Shown here in pieces: positions 32,588 through 41,200 of a stretch of DNA of 50,053 bases (its first letter is position 1; the number at the start of each line of letters is the position of its first letter). This DNA is from Bacteroidales bacterium (GTDB lineage: Bacteria; Bacteroidota; Bacteroidia; Bacteroidales; Muribaculaceae), in contig CAAFXO010000029.1 in assembly GCA_900766975.1 (NCBI GenBank), positions 1-50,053 on the forward strand, written 5' to 3'. Both the position numbers and the translations under genes were made by a program. Below the pieces are notes generated by a model, which had not been told where the DNA came from, did no database searches, and saw only the letters and a list, made by a program, of their open reading frames with translations.

Positions 32588-33751
32588 ATGCAAAGTTTTG
32601 ACTATATGACACCGACTCGCCTTATCTTCGGACACGAGTCGATAGTGAAGTTGCCGGAAGTAATGCGCCCCTTGGGACGTCGTGTGCTGATGACCTACGG
32701 CTCAGGGAGCATCAAGCGAATCGGGCTCTATGACCGAGTAAAAGATCTTCTGAAAGATTTCGAGATCTTTGAGCTCTCGGACATTCAGCCGAATCCGAAA
32801 TATGATCCGTCGGTATTGGATGGAGTGCGAATCTGCAAGGAGGCACAGATCGATGTGATCTTGGCTGTGGGTGGCGGCTCGGTGCTCGACTGCTCGAAGG
32901 CGATTGCCGCCGGCGCCAAGTATGATGGAGATCCTTGGGATCTGATCTCCTATAAGGTGAAGGCACAAGCTGCGTTGCCTATAGTGGACATACTGACTTT
33001 GGCAGCCACCGGTTCGGAGTATGACTATTTCGGAGTGATCTCACGCACGGAGACCAACGACAAGATCGGCTATGGCGATCCACTACTCTACCCTGTCTGT
33101 TCGATACTCGACCCGGTGTATACCTTCAGTGTGTCGAAGAAGCAGACGGCGGCAGGTTGCGCGGATGCGATGAACCATACGATCGAGCAATATTTCGTAG
33201 CCGACAGCACTCTGCTGAACGATGGTTTCTGCGAGTCGATGCTGAAGAGTCTGATGGTGAACACCCGCAAATGCTTGGAGAATCCGGAGGATTATACGGC
33301 GCGAGCCGAGATGATGCTCTGCTGCACCTACGGTTGCAACGGCATCTTATCGTTGGGCAACAGCGAATCGGGCTGGCCATGTCATGGCATCGAGCATGCC
33401 CTCTCGGCATATTACGACATCACCCATGGCGAGGGATTGGCTATCATCACACCTCGCTGGATGCGGCATATACTGAGCGACAAGACGATCGACCGCTTCG
33501 TGAAATATGGTGTCAATGTGTTTGGCATCGACTCTGCGTTGCCGAAAGAGGAGATTGCAGAGAAGGCTATCGAGGCAACCTACGCCTTCTTCGAGAGCAT
33601 CAACATACCGATGCACCTACGCGAAGTGGGTATCGACGAGAGCCGCATCGATGAGATGGCTCATCACATCGCCGTGAACGAAGGGTTGGAGAGAGCCTAC
33701 GCCCCCCTGACCGAGCAAGACATCAAAGAGATCCTGATAGCCAGCCTATAA
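32588..33751 (+). CDS. Iron-containing alcohol dehydrogenase (YqhD-type)
   Basis: The 387-residue product reduces aldehydes with NAD(P)H. It has the nucleotide-binding GGGS (about 95-98) and metal ligands Asp193, His197 (DAMNHTIEQYF), His266 and His280 (CHGIEHALSAYYDITHGEG), with the same 14-residue spacing as E. coli YqhD. Typical tasks are aldehyde detoxification or butanol-type fermentation; substrate unknown. Length is normal. Its stop codon TAA (33749-33751) shares its last base with the start of a MITE-like repeat. Confidence 0.92.
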   Translation: MQSFDYMTPTRLIFGHESIVKLPEVMRPLGRRVLMTYGSGSIKRIGLYDRVKDLLKDFEIFELSDIQPNPKYDPSVLDGVRICKEAQIDVILAVGGGSVLDCSKAIAAGAKYDGDPWDLISYKVKAQAALPIVDILTLAATGSEYDYFGVISRTETNDKIGYGDPLLYPVCSILDPVYTFSVSKKQTAAGCADAMNHTIEQYFVADSTLLNDGFCESMLKSLMVNTRKCLENPEDYTARAEMMLCCTYGCNGILSLGNSESGWPCHGIEHALSAYYDITHGEGLAIITPRWMRHILSDKTIDRFVKYGVNVFGIDSALPKEEIAEKAIEATYAFFESINIPMHLREVGIDESRIDEMAHHIAVNEGLERAYAPLTEQDIKEILIASL

Positions 33752-33913
33752 GAGCGCGTTCCTTAAAATTTTTGGGGTCGTAGGGGTCGTAGCCTTGAGT
33801 CGATTTTGATTACTTGCTGAAAAAAAGTTAAAAAGACAACAAAATTAGCAATGGATACCGGTAATTTTAGTTACCTTTGTCCTACGGCCCCAAAAATTTA
33901 AGGAACGCGCTCT
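33751..33913. repeat. MITE-like repeat, copy 2
   Basis: A 163-bp element with the same ends as copy 1: left AGAGCGCGTTCCTTAAAATT and right TTTAAGGAACGCGCTCT, with GGGGTCGTAGGGG and CCTACGGCCCC just inside. The inner right half (GACAACAAAATTAGCAATGG and on) matches copy 1. It contains TACCTTTG at 33872-33879. No ORF of its own. It starts at the alcohol dehydrogenase stop codon. Confidence 0.8.
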
Positions 33914-33963
33914 AAGCTGCGGAATGGATCCGTTTGCAGCGTAAAAGACCTGTTAAAAGATAA

Positions 33964-34218
33964 ATGAGTATGAAGTTCTGGAATAATCTTGGTGAGTTCT
34001 TTCTCTTCAGATGGGTGTGGAAACGCTTTACCGATGATCATCAAGCTGGGAATCGTCATAACTCCCGGCTTGGTGGCTATTCAGAAGATGAACTAATGGA
34101 AGCCTGCGACTTCGACCCGAATGAAGACTACGAAGTCGGTTCGGCATATCGCGGCCAGTCGTTCGACGACTTCATGGAAGAACAAGACGATTGGGACATG
34201 ATGGACGACGGTATCTAA
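33964..34218 (+). CDS. Small acidic protein, unknown function
   Basis: The 84-residue product starts with a short amphipathic or weakly hydrophobic helix (FWNNLGEFFLFRWVWKRF), then becomes very acidic (residues 40-84 are rich in Asp and Glu, ending DDWDMMDDGI). No family known. An ATG two codons later (33970) is equally possible. It starts 51 bp after copy 2 of the repeat and may be transcribed from its TACCTTTG box. Acidic tails of this kind occur in anti-toxin-like or DNA-mimic proteins, but there is no other support for either. Confidence 0.5.
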   Translation: MSMKFWNNLGEFFLFRWVWKRFTDDHQAGNRHNSRLGGYSEDELMEACDFDPNEDYEVGSAYRGQSFDDFMEEQDDWDMMDDGI

Positions 34219-34446
34219 TCTCCCCCCCCAAAAAACAGCAAAAGAGGAACGCGCTTTTTCGCCCTTACTTTCTCCCTTACTTTCCGGTGAACTTATTTTA
34301 ACGGTGAGGTATTCCGGGTCGCCATAGAGGAGTATTTTCAGCAAGTTAATACACTTTTTGGGGCGACTTTTCGGCGAAATGATACACTTTTCGGGGCGAC
34401 TTTTTAGAGCGCGTTCTCCACGGCTTATAATCTGTTGTTAAAAACT
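34219..34446. repeat. Intergenic repeat fragments
   Basis: Contains a degenerate GGAACGCGCT end (34246-34255), a near-direct repeat of ATACACTTTTTGGGGCGACT (34349-34371 and 34382-34405), and AGAGCGCGTTCTCC (34406-34419). No gene. Confidence 0.6.
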
Positions 34447-35634
34447 TTATAATGGCTCAAGATTCAAGTTTCGATAGTTGCAATATCCATCGATATCTTT
34501 AAAATTCTCCTCTTCACCATCGTAGAGTAGCATAGTGCGTTTCAAACGATCTCCCAATAGCGTTTTCAAATAGCGCAAATGCCTGAAATAGTCTGCATTG
34601 TACGTCATACCGGATTTGATCTCGTATGCTTCAAGACTGCCATCAGACAACATTCTTAGTATGTCGACCTCATGTTGTGATTTGTCGCGATAGAAGAAAA
34701 TATTCTCTTCACATCCTCTATTACACCCTTGTTTTACGATGTCGTTAACTACCAGATTCTCCATCAGACTACCTCTGAGAGGATGAACATCCAATTGCTC
34801 AATACTATTGATGCCAAGTAAGAAAGTAGCAAGTCCGGTGTCGTAGAAATACAATTTAGGGGTTTTGGTAAGTCTTTTACCAATGTTGGCATAATATGGG
34901 TGTAAAAGATATACCACGTAAGATGCTTTAAGCACACTCAACCAATTTTTGATTGTCGGTACGCTAACACCAACCTCAATAGATAGAGATGATGCATTAA
35001 ATTCTTGTCCGATACGCCCGGCTGCAAGTCTTATAAATGTTTGAAAGGCTTGAAGATCTTTTATATTGATCAATGACCGAATGTCTCGTTCTATATAGGT
35101 AGTATAGTAGTTGGATAATAAAATCTGTCTACCTCTAATATCACTCTTCCAAACAGCCGGGTAACCGCCTCTCAATAACAATTCCGAAGAGCTGACCTTT
35201 TGATAGTTAGCTAAAATTTCACGAGTCGATAAAGGTAAAAGCGATACTATAGCTGTGCGGCCGGCCATCGATTGTGTAATTCGTTGCATAAGTGAAAAAT
35301 TGCTACTACCTGTAACTATGAAATGACGATCGCGATCCTCCATCCGGTCTTTGTCGACCTCAACTTGTAGATAGGAAAAAATTTCGGGGAAGTTATGAGC
35401 TTCATCTATGATAACACCTTGGGGAAATTTTGCCAAGAACGCCTTAGGATCACTTTGTGCCTCGGCGAGTGTTGATAAATCCTCAAAATTAGTATATGGC
35501 AATTCGGGGAAGACAGTACGACATATAGTAGTTTTCCCTGATTGGCGCGGACCGGTCAGAGTAATCACAGGTAGATAGTGAAACATGTCGGATAGATAGT
35601 CTGACATTTCTCTGTGTATCAAAGCATTAGTCAT
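34447..35634 (-). CDS. AAA ATPase with DUF4143 domain
   Basis: The start at 35634 gives 395 residues (an upstream TTG is possible). It has an N-terminal ATPase core: GPRQSGKTT (Walker A, about 28-36), 'VIIDEAHNFPEI' (Walker B), GSSNFSLMQ, and a C-terminal DUF4143 part ('LENLVVNDIVKQG', 'FFYRDKSQHEVDIL', 'AYEIKSG'), a restriction-endonuclease-like fold with D-E-x-K-like residues. Its cellular role is unknown. The start is supported by the 'LIHRE' N-terminal motif. A promoter stands right upstream and gives a nearly leaderless RNA. Confidence 0.85.
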   Translation of the reverse strand: MTNALIHREMSDYLSDMFHYLPVITLTGPRQSGKTTICRTVFPELPYTNFEDLSTLAEAQSDPKAFLAKFPQGVIIDEAHNFPEIFSYLQVEVDKDRMEDRDRHFIVTGSSNFSLMQRITQSMAGRTAIVSLLPLSTREILANYQKVSSSELLLRGGYPAVWKSDIRGRQILLSNYYTTYIERDIRSLINIKDLQAFQTFIRLAAGRIGQEFNASSLSIEVGVSVPTIKNWLSVLKASYVVYLLHPYYANIGKRLTKTPKLYFYDTGLATFLLGINSIEQLDVHPLRGSLMENLVVNDIVKQGCNRGCEENIFFYRDKSQHEVDILRMLSDGSLEAYEIKSGMTYNADYFRHLRYLKTLLGDRLKRTMLLYDGEEENFKDIDGYCNYRNLNLEPL

Positions 35635-35642
35635 TGACTGGA

Positions 35643-35674
35643 CAAATTTAAAGTTCAACTTTATATTTGGCAAA
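35643..35674 (-). promoter_or_regulatory. Promoter of DUF4143 ATPase gene
   Basis: Minus strand: TTTTG with TTG at 35673-35671, 20 bp, TAAATTTG (35650-35643). With transcription starting about six bases further, the ATG at 35634 would have almost no leader. Confidence 0.7.
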
Positions 35675-35911
35675 AATAATAATTACGTTCGAGAATTCCA
35701 AATATTATTACAACATTTTCACCGAACATCATAGACAAGTTCCCGACCTAAGAACGCATTCGAAGTCCGTAACGGCTCTTAGATCGTTAATTCGAACGAT
35801 CCATGGTAACTATAAAATCCGGGGGTTGGAAATAGTAAAAGGAAAAATCGGGAGGAAAAATTTTGTGATGAGTACATCGAAAAACTTTCGAAACTTCTAT
35901 TCTTTGTTTTT
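35675..35911. other. Divergent intergenic region without a gene
   Basis: Within this 237-bp part I see one inverted repeat, GATCGTT-N6-AACGATC (35782-35801), possibly a regulator site. A plus-strand open frame over 35667-35981 has no family match and a poor composition, and is not called. Confidence 0.4.
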
Positions 35912-35943
35912 TTTGTTTGCTTCAGCCTTTTTTGCTATTTTTG
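35912..35943 (+). promoter_or_regulatory. Promoter of DUF486-pgeF unit
   Basis: TTTG (35912-35915), 20 bp, TATTTTTG (35936-35943). A hairpin GCGCTC-TTT-GAGCGC (35958-35972) lies in the 43-base leader before the start codon at 35992. Confidence 0.7.
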
Positions 35944-35991
35944 CATCGTTTTTTGTCGCGCTCTTTGAGCGCCCTGATTAATTTGTTTGTT

Positions 35992-36372
35992 ATGCCGGCT
36001 TGGTTAACTACTATTTTGCTGCTGGTGGTGTCCAACACGTTTATGACATTTGCTTGGTATGGCCACCTGAAATTGCAAGCCACGGGCGCCACGCGCCATT
36101 GGCCTCTGATCGGTGTGATCCTCCTCTCTTGGGGCATCGCCTTCTTCGAGTATTGTTTTATGGTGCCTGCCAATCGTATCGGTTATGTTGGCAACGGCGG
36201 CCCGATGAGTCTTATGCAACTCAAAGTGCTTCAGGAGGTTATCACCCTCACAGTCTTCACCATTATCGCCACCTTCTTTCTGGGTGGCGAACGCCTTCAA
36301 TGGAATCATATAGCCGCCTTCTTATGTCTGATAGCCGCCGTTTACTTCGTCTTTATGCCGGGGAGCAAGTAG
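35992..36372 (+). CDS. DUF486 family small membrane protein
   Basis: The start at 35992 gives 126 residues. It has four membrane segments and the family signature: 'MPAWLTTILLLVVSNTFMTFAWYGHLK', 'SWGIAFFEYCFMVPANRIGY', and 'LKVLQEVITLTVFTIIATFFLGG'. DUF486 proteins are related to the small DMT-transporter type and presumably transport something unknown. The last 49 bases overlap the start of pgeF, and both are transcribed from the promoter at 35912. Confidence 0.9.
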   Translation: MPAWLTTILLLVVSNTFMTFAWYGHLKLQATGATRHWPLIGVILLSWGIAFFEYCFMVPANRIGYVGNGGPMSLMQLKVLQEVITLTVFTIIATFFLGGERLQWNHIAAFLCLIAAVYFVFMPGSK

Positions 36373-37097
36373 CAGGTTGCAAAGTCGATGCCTTCACCAC
36401 GTTGCGCGGTGATGCAGATGGCGATCCCTACTCGGCGTTCAACTATTGCGACTATGTCGGCGACAACCCCGAACATGTTGCCGCTTGCCGGCACGACCTC
36501 TGCCGGCAGCTCGACATACCGTCAGATCATCTCGTCACTCTGCGGCAGGTGCATAGCTGCCGTGTCGTCGACGCCCACGATGTGGAAGGAAAAGTAGAGG
36601 CGGATGCCTTGGTCTGCGACACCCCCGGGATATATATCGGCATATTCACCGCCGACTGCGTCCCAATCCTGCTTTTCGACCGCCAACATGGTGTCATCGC
36701 TGCAGTCCACGCCGGATGGCGCGGCACACTCAGCCGCATACTGACGCCCACCATCGACATGATGCTCGCCAAGGGTGCCCGCATAGATGACATCGAGGTG
36801 ATCTTCGGCCCGGCTATCTGCCGCGATTGCTATGAGGTGGGTATGGAACTAATCGAGGAGTTTGGCGCTGCCGACTTCCCGATGGAGCGGATCTCCACCA
36901 TCGACACCGCCAAGGGCAAAGGCCATCTCGACCTCGTGGAGGCAAACATCTTCACCCTCGAAACCCTCGGCATCAGCGCCGAACGAATCAGCCGAAGCAA
37001 CCTCTGCACACGTTGCGACACCGATCGCTTCTTCTCCGCCCGCCGACTCGGCATAAACTCCGGCAGAATCCTGACCGGCATCGGCATAAAGCCTTGA
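36324..37097 (+). CDS. pgeF: Peptidoglycan editing factor / polyphenol oxidase (laccase-domain)
   Basis: The 257-residue product belongs to the DUF152/YfiH family. Metal-site residues His77 (RQVHSC), Cys112 (TADCVPI) and His129 (AAVHAGWRGT) are in place, with the C-terminal 'NLCTRCD...FFSARR' block. In E. coli it removes wrongly inserted serine-containing muropeptides; other members show laccase or adenosine-processing activity. The ATG at 36324 lies inside the DUF486 gene (49-bp overlap); a longer upstream reading would be out of family. Length is normal. Convergent with the EamA gene, 33 bp apart. Confidence 0.9.
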   Translation: MSDSRRLLRLYAGEQVAGCKVDAFTTLRGDADGDPYSAFNYCDYVGDNPEHVAACRHDLCRQLDIPSDHLVTLRQVHSCRVVDAHDVEGKVEADALVCDTPGIYIGIFTADCVPILLFDRQHGVIAAVHAGWRGTLSRILTPTIDMMLAKGARIDDIEVIFGPAICRDCYEVGMELIEEFGAADFPMERISTIDTAKGKGHLDLVEANIFTLETLGISAERISRSNLCTRCDTDRFFSARRLGINSGRILTGIGIKP

Positions 37098-37130
37098 TTT
37101 AAGCACATTCCTGCAAAAACGAGTCCTACC

Positions 37131-38012
37131 CTATCGCTCTATGATATAGACGCCGCCGATGATGGCGATTGCACCGACGAATGATAGCGGTGTGATCACC
37201 TCACCCAGCAATAGGTATGCCGAGATAAAGGTGACGATAGGGTTAAGATTGATGTAATTGGTAGACTTCACCGTGCCCAAATGCTTCACGACGGCGCTCC
37301 AGATGGCGAAGCAGAGCATCGATGCCAATGCTCCGAGGAAGAGGATATTCCCTAATACCTCCGGGCGGGCAAGGAGTTCGATGGAGAAGGGTGTCGGATG
37401 AATCGGAAGCCACAAGAGCATCGAGAGCAAACCGTAAGCGAAGACCTTGCGAGTGATAAAGAGGGCGGAATAGCGTCCACCCAGCACCTTTAGCAAGATG
37501 CTATAGACAGCCCAGGAGAGGGCGGCAGCAAGAGTGAGTATATCGCCCAACAGATTGAACTCCAGCGATTCTCCCCCATTGAAGATCACCACTAATACAC
37601 CGGCCAGAGCTATGACACTGCCGGCGATGATGCGCCGAGGGCTACGCGTTCTCTCGCTCTTGAAGATAGCCATGGCAAGCAGGGTCGTCAGCAATGGCGT
37701 GCCGCTGATGATCATCGCCACATTGATGGCTTGAGTATATTGCAAGGCGGTATTCTCCGTGATGAAATAGAGAGAGCCGCCCGTGATGCCGGCGAAGAAG
37801 AGGAGCACCTCATCGCGCCATGAATCCGACCAGAGCCTCCCTCGAGCCATAAAGAGAATACAGATATATGCGATGACAAACCGATAGATGAAGATCTCCG
37901 TAGGGTGTAACCCCGCAGAAATCAGCATCTTGGTAGCGACAAACGTAGTGCCCCAGATCACGACAGCCAATATCGCCAATATATGATAACGTGCCTTGCT
38001 TTTGCTACTCAT
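37131..38012 (-). CDS. EamA/DMT-family transporter
   Basis: The 293-residue product has ten membrane segments organised as two EamA repeats: 'ILAVVIWGTTFVATKML' in the first and 'LTLAAALSWAVYSILLKVLGG' in the second. It probably exports or imports small metabolites such as amino acids; substrate unknown. Cationic residues between the halves (SERTRSPRR) follow the positive-inside rule. A -7 box TATCTTTG (38066-38059) stands 46 bp upstream of the start, with a poor -33. Confidence 0.88.
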   Translation of the reverse strand: MSSKSKARYHILAILAVVIWGTTFVATKMLISAGLHPTEIFIYRFVIAYICILFMARGRLWSDSWRDEVLLFFAGITGGSLYFITENTALQYTQAINVAMIISGTPLLTTLLAMAIFKSERTRSPRRIIAGSVIALAGVLVVIFNGGESLEFNLLGDILTLAAALSWAVYSILLKVLGGRYSALFITRKVFAYGLLSMLLWLPIHPTPFSIELLARPEVLGNILFLGALASMLCFAIWSAVVKHLGTVKSTNYINLNPIVTFISAYLLLGEVITPLSFVGAIAIIGGVYIIER

Positions 38013-38058
38013 ATCCGAAGATTCAGAAAAATAGTAACGACGATTCAGAAAACCGTTG

Positions 38059-38066
38059 CAAAGATA
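38059..38066 (-). promoter_or_regulatory. Candidate -7 box of the EamA gene
   Basis: Minus-strand TATCTTTG matches the consensus; no -33 TTG was found. The remaining intergenic sequence to 38277 is AT-rich and has a TATATTTG (38160-38167) on the plus strand, 110 bp before the giant gene, with a TTG 24 bp upstream of it. Confidence 0.4.
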
Positions 38067-38277
38067 GAAAAAAAGTAGTGAAAACGTATGAATTATTGTG
38101 AAATAATAAAAATCGATTAAATCTTATATAAATTGATGCTATTCAAGAAAATTTTTTGTTATATTTGCAACGTAATATATTGTTAATTAAATTAATACTG
38201 CAATATATTACACGCTCCAATGCTTTTTAGAGCGTTCCATATAACCTGCATCCTCATCAGAAATAGGACATATCATT

Positions 38278-41200
38278 ATGGCAAAATCTTTATCCTTCCA
38301 CTTCCGCACGAGATCGATAGCCATGGCATGGCTCATGATCTTAGCAACTATTATCGGCGATGCCCCGCTATCGCACGCCTCTTCCGACTCGGACACCCAC
38401 AATCCGGCGCTCGGCAAGCACATGCCCGACATCTTGGTCAACAAGAATGTGAGTGCCGGCATCGCAGGTGGTCGCTGGCGTATGCGTTTCGACTACAGCC
38501 ACTTCAACTACGATGGCGACAATAGCCACTACAACACCGACTCTTACGTCTACCTGCTAATAGATGGACGCGTAGAGGCAGTGATCGGCTCCAAGTCTAT
38601 GCCATCCGATAGTCCTCTTTCCAAACTGCCTCGTCTCTCCTCATTCTATGTCGGCGTCGATGAAGAGAATGACAACCGCTGGTGGGATTATCATTCCATA
38701 GTCACCGAAAGTGCATACGTGCGTTTCGGTAAGGCCGACCAGGAGGATAAGGATGTCTACACCACCATCGAGATTATCTTCAAAGATAATAAGATCGACC
38801 AACGTCACACTGTCGAGTTCTGCGGCCTCTGGTATTATCCCGGTGATGTGGTGTATTGGTTCGGTCCGAAAAACAATGATGACATCGATGCCGAAATGAG
38901 AAAATGGGGCATCGGGTATTACACATCCGATGGGAAGTTCCATGTCAATAGCCGAGGTACAGACTTCAATATCATTAGCGATTCCGATCGCACCATGATG
39001 AAAACCGATCAGCTCAACTGCTCTATGCCCGGCAGTTATGGCTCCGCTGAAAAGAAGGAGAATGGCAACGTGGCTTATACCAATGATGCTCGATTCGTCG
39101 ACCTCACCGGCGAGTCATATAGCGATGTAACGATTCGTGTCTACAATAAAGTGGATCAGAGCCTTACTCGCTTCTCCGGTAATACCTCCGGCGTAAAGTG
39201 TGGTGATGTCCCTTCCACAAGCCGCAGTCTTTATATCCCCGATGAGTATGTCATATCTTATACCCGTATGCATACAGACACCGTAAGTTGGTATATGGAT
39301 GGTAATGAGGATGTGATTGATTACTCATCATCTCCCGTTAAGAACGCATCCAGCTCATTCACCACCGGTTATTATGCCCCCGATACTGATTATAACAATA
39401 CTATAAAGTATAACAACGAGACCGGGGCTACCACTCCCGAGATGGCTGCCCATGGCGAATATTCTCTTTATACTGAAGATGAAGTAAAGAAACATACAAT
39501 CTACACCAATGCTTTCCCTCGTATCAAGGAGAGTGTCGAGACCTCTTACGACCAGTGGAATCAGAAACTCAACCTTAGTTGGGAAACAGAAGTATATGAT
39601 AGGAATCATGTAGATAAGTCGGGCAAAATCGTGGTGTATCGTGTCAAGAGCGATGGCTCTTACGAGACACTCTATACCACCAATTATGCAGAGAAAGGAA
39701 GTTGCGACATTACTATCAACAGTTCCGATTATGGCAAGGAGTATAAGTATGCCATCTCATTCGTGCCTAATAATTGGGATGCCACCAAGCCATATCCCGA
39801 TCTGATGCAGGAGGTGACCTATACCGCAAATCCTAAATTCGATCTCACCCTCAGCGGAAAAAGAAAGGATGCCTCGTTCGATCTTACCATCGATTATACC
39901 ACTCTATCCACTCAAGCCACTTTCGAGATCTATCGCACTTCATACGTCTCCGACAGATCGGAAAGCGAAACCATTGAAAGCATGACCAAGCTTGCTACTG
40001 TGGTCGGTCAGGCCGGATCTTATAAGACGACATACGTCGATGATTCCATCGAAAGCAATAACTCATATTACACATATATGGTGCGGACTTTCTTGATGAG
40101 CAACAATTATCAATCCAACCTTATCACCGGCACCATAGGCGGTACTACTCACCTCTTCGATTTATCCGCCGGCAGAGGAGAAAGCACGTCGGATGTGAAA
40201 GTCGTATGGAACGTCAACCATGTCGGTACTGCTGATGCTCAATACAAACTCGAACGACGTGAATATGGCTCTGATGCTCCATGGTCTGAAATCTATGTGG
40301 TCGAGGGTAAGCAAAATGTATATCGTTTTACTGATTCTTCTGCCAAAGTCGGCAAGTATTATGAGTATCGTGTCTCCCTATATGTATATAATGCTGAAGT
40401 TAATGACTATGTGGCTGAAGGCGATGTTTTGACCACCGACGGTTTCTGCCAGGCACGAGGCATCGTCGCCGGCAGTATCACCTACGATGCCGGTACCGGA
40501 GTGCCCAATGCCAAGGTTATCCTCACCCCCGACAACCTCAGTGAGGAGGAGTCACAGTTCTATGCCATGATGGTTGAGGGGAAAGGTTGCGCATTGACTT
40601 GGGAGAATGAAAAGAATGAGAACCTATTCAAAGATAAAGACTTCTCTCTCCAAATGTATGTGCGCTCCCCTGCTGAAAAGGAGAGGATGACCCTCGCCGA
40701 AATAGGTGATAATCTTCGCATCTCACTTATCCCTGACAGTGTAAGCTATATTCCCGCTCTTTCTTATAAAGAAGATGGTACTTGGATCGACAAGTCTTCC
40801 AAATTGAAGCTTCCGGCACGCAAGTATAGCAATTTCACACTCGCTCATAGTGGCTCTGACAGCTGGTCGATGATCATAATCGGCGAAAATGGTGTTATCT
40901 CCACCGATACGATTACCGCCACAATCCCTCTCAATGATGGCGCCCTTTCACTTGGCGGCACTCACGATCTCACCGGCACATTCTTTGGTATGATCGACGA
41001 TGTGCGTCTCTGGAAGAAGGCGTTGACTCCCTCCGAAGTCACTGCCAATTACAATCGTATTCTATCCGGTACAGAAGCCAACCTCGCTCTCTACTGGCCT
41101 CTTGATGAGGGTATATCATCTTTGGATATACTATATGATTATTCCCAATCGTCCGACGCGGCGAACAATCGCCATGGTAAGAAGAAAGGTGCTTGTGCCC

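Noticed and set aside
33964..34218. Anti-CRISPR or DNA-mimic protein
   Set aside because: Only acidity and size suggest it; no neighbouring phage or CRISPR genes.
34447..35634. Defence system (ATPase with nuclease-like DUF4143)
   Set aside because: The family is widespread and its function unknown; no partner genes of a known defence system are adjacent.
35667..35981. 104-codon plus-strand open frame
   Set aside because: AT-rich, no family, covers the promoter of DUF486 and the divergent ATPase promoter.
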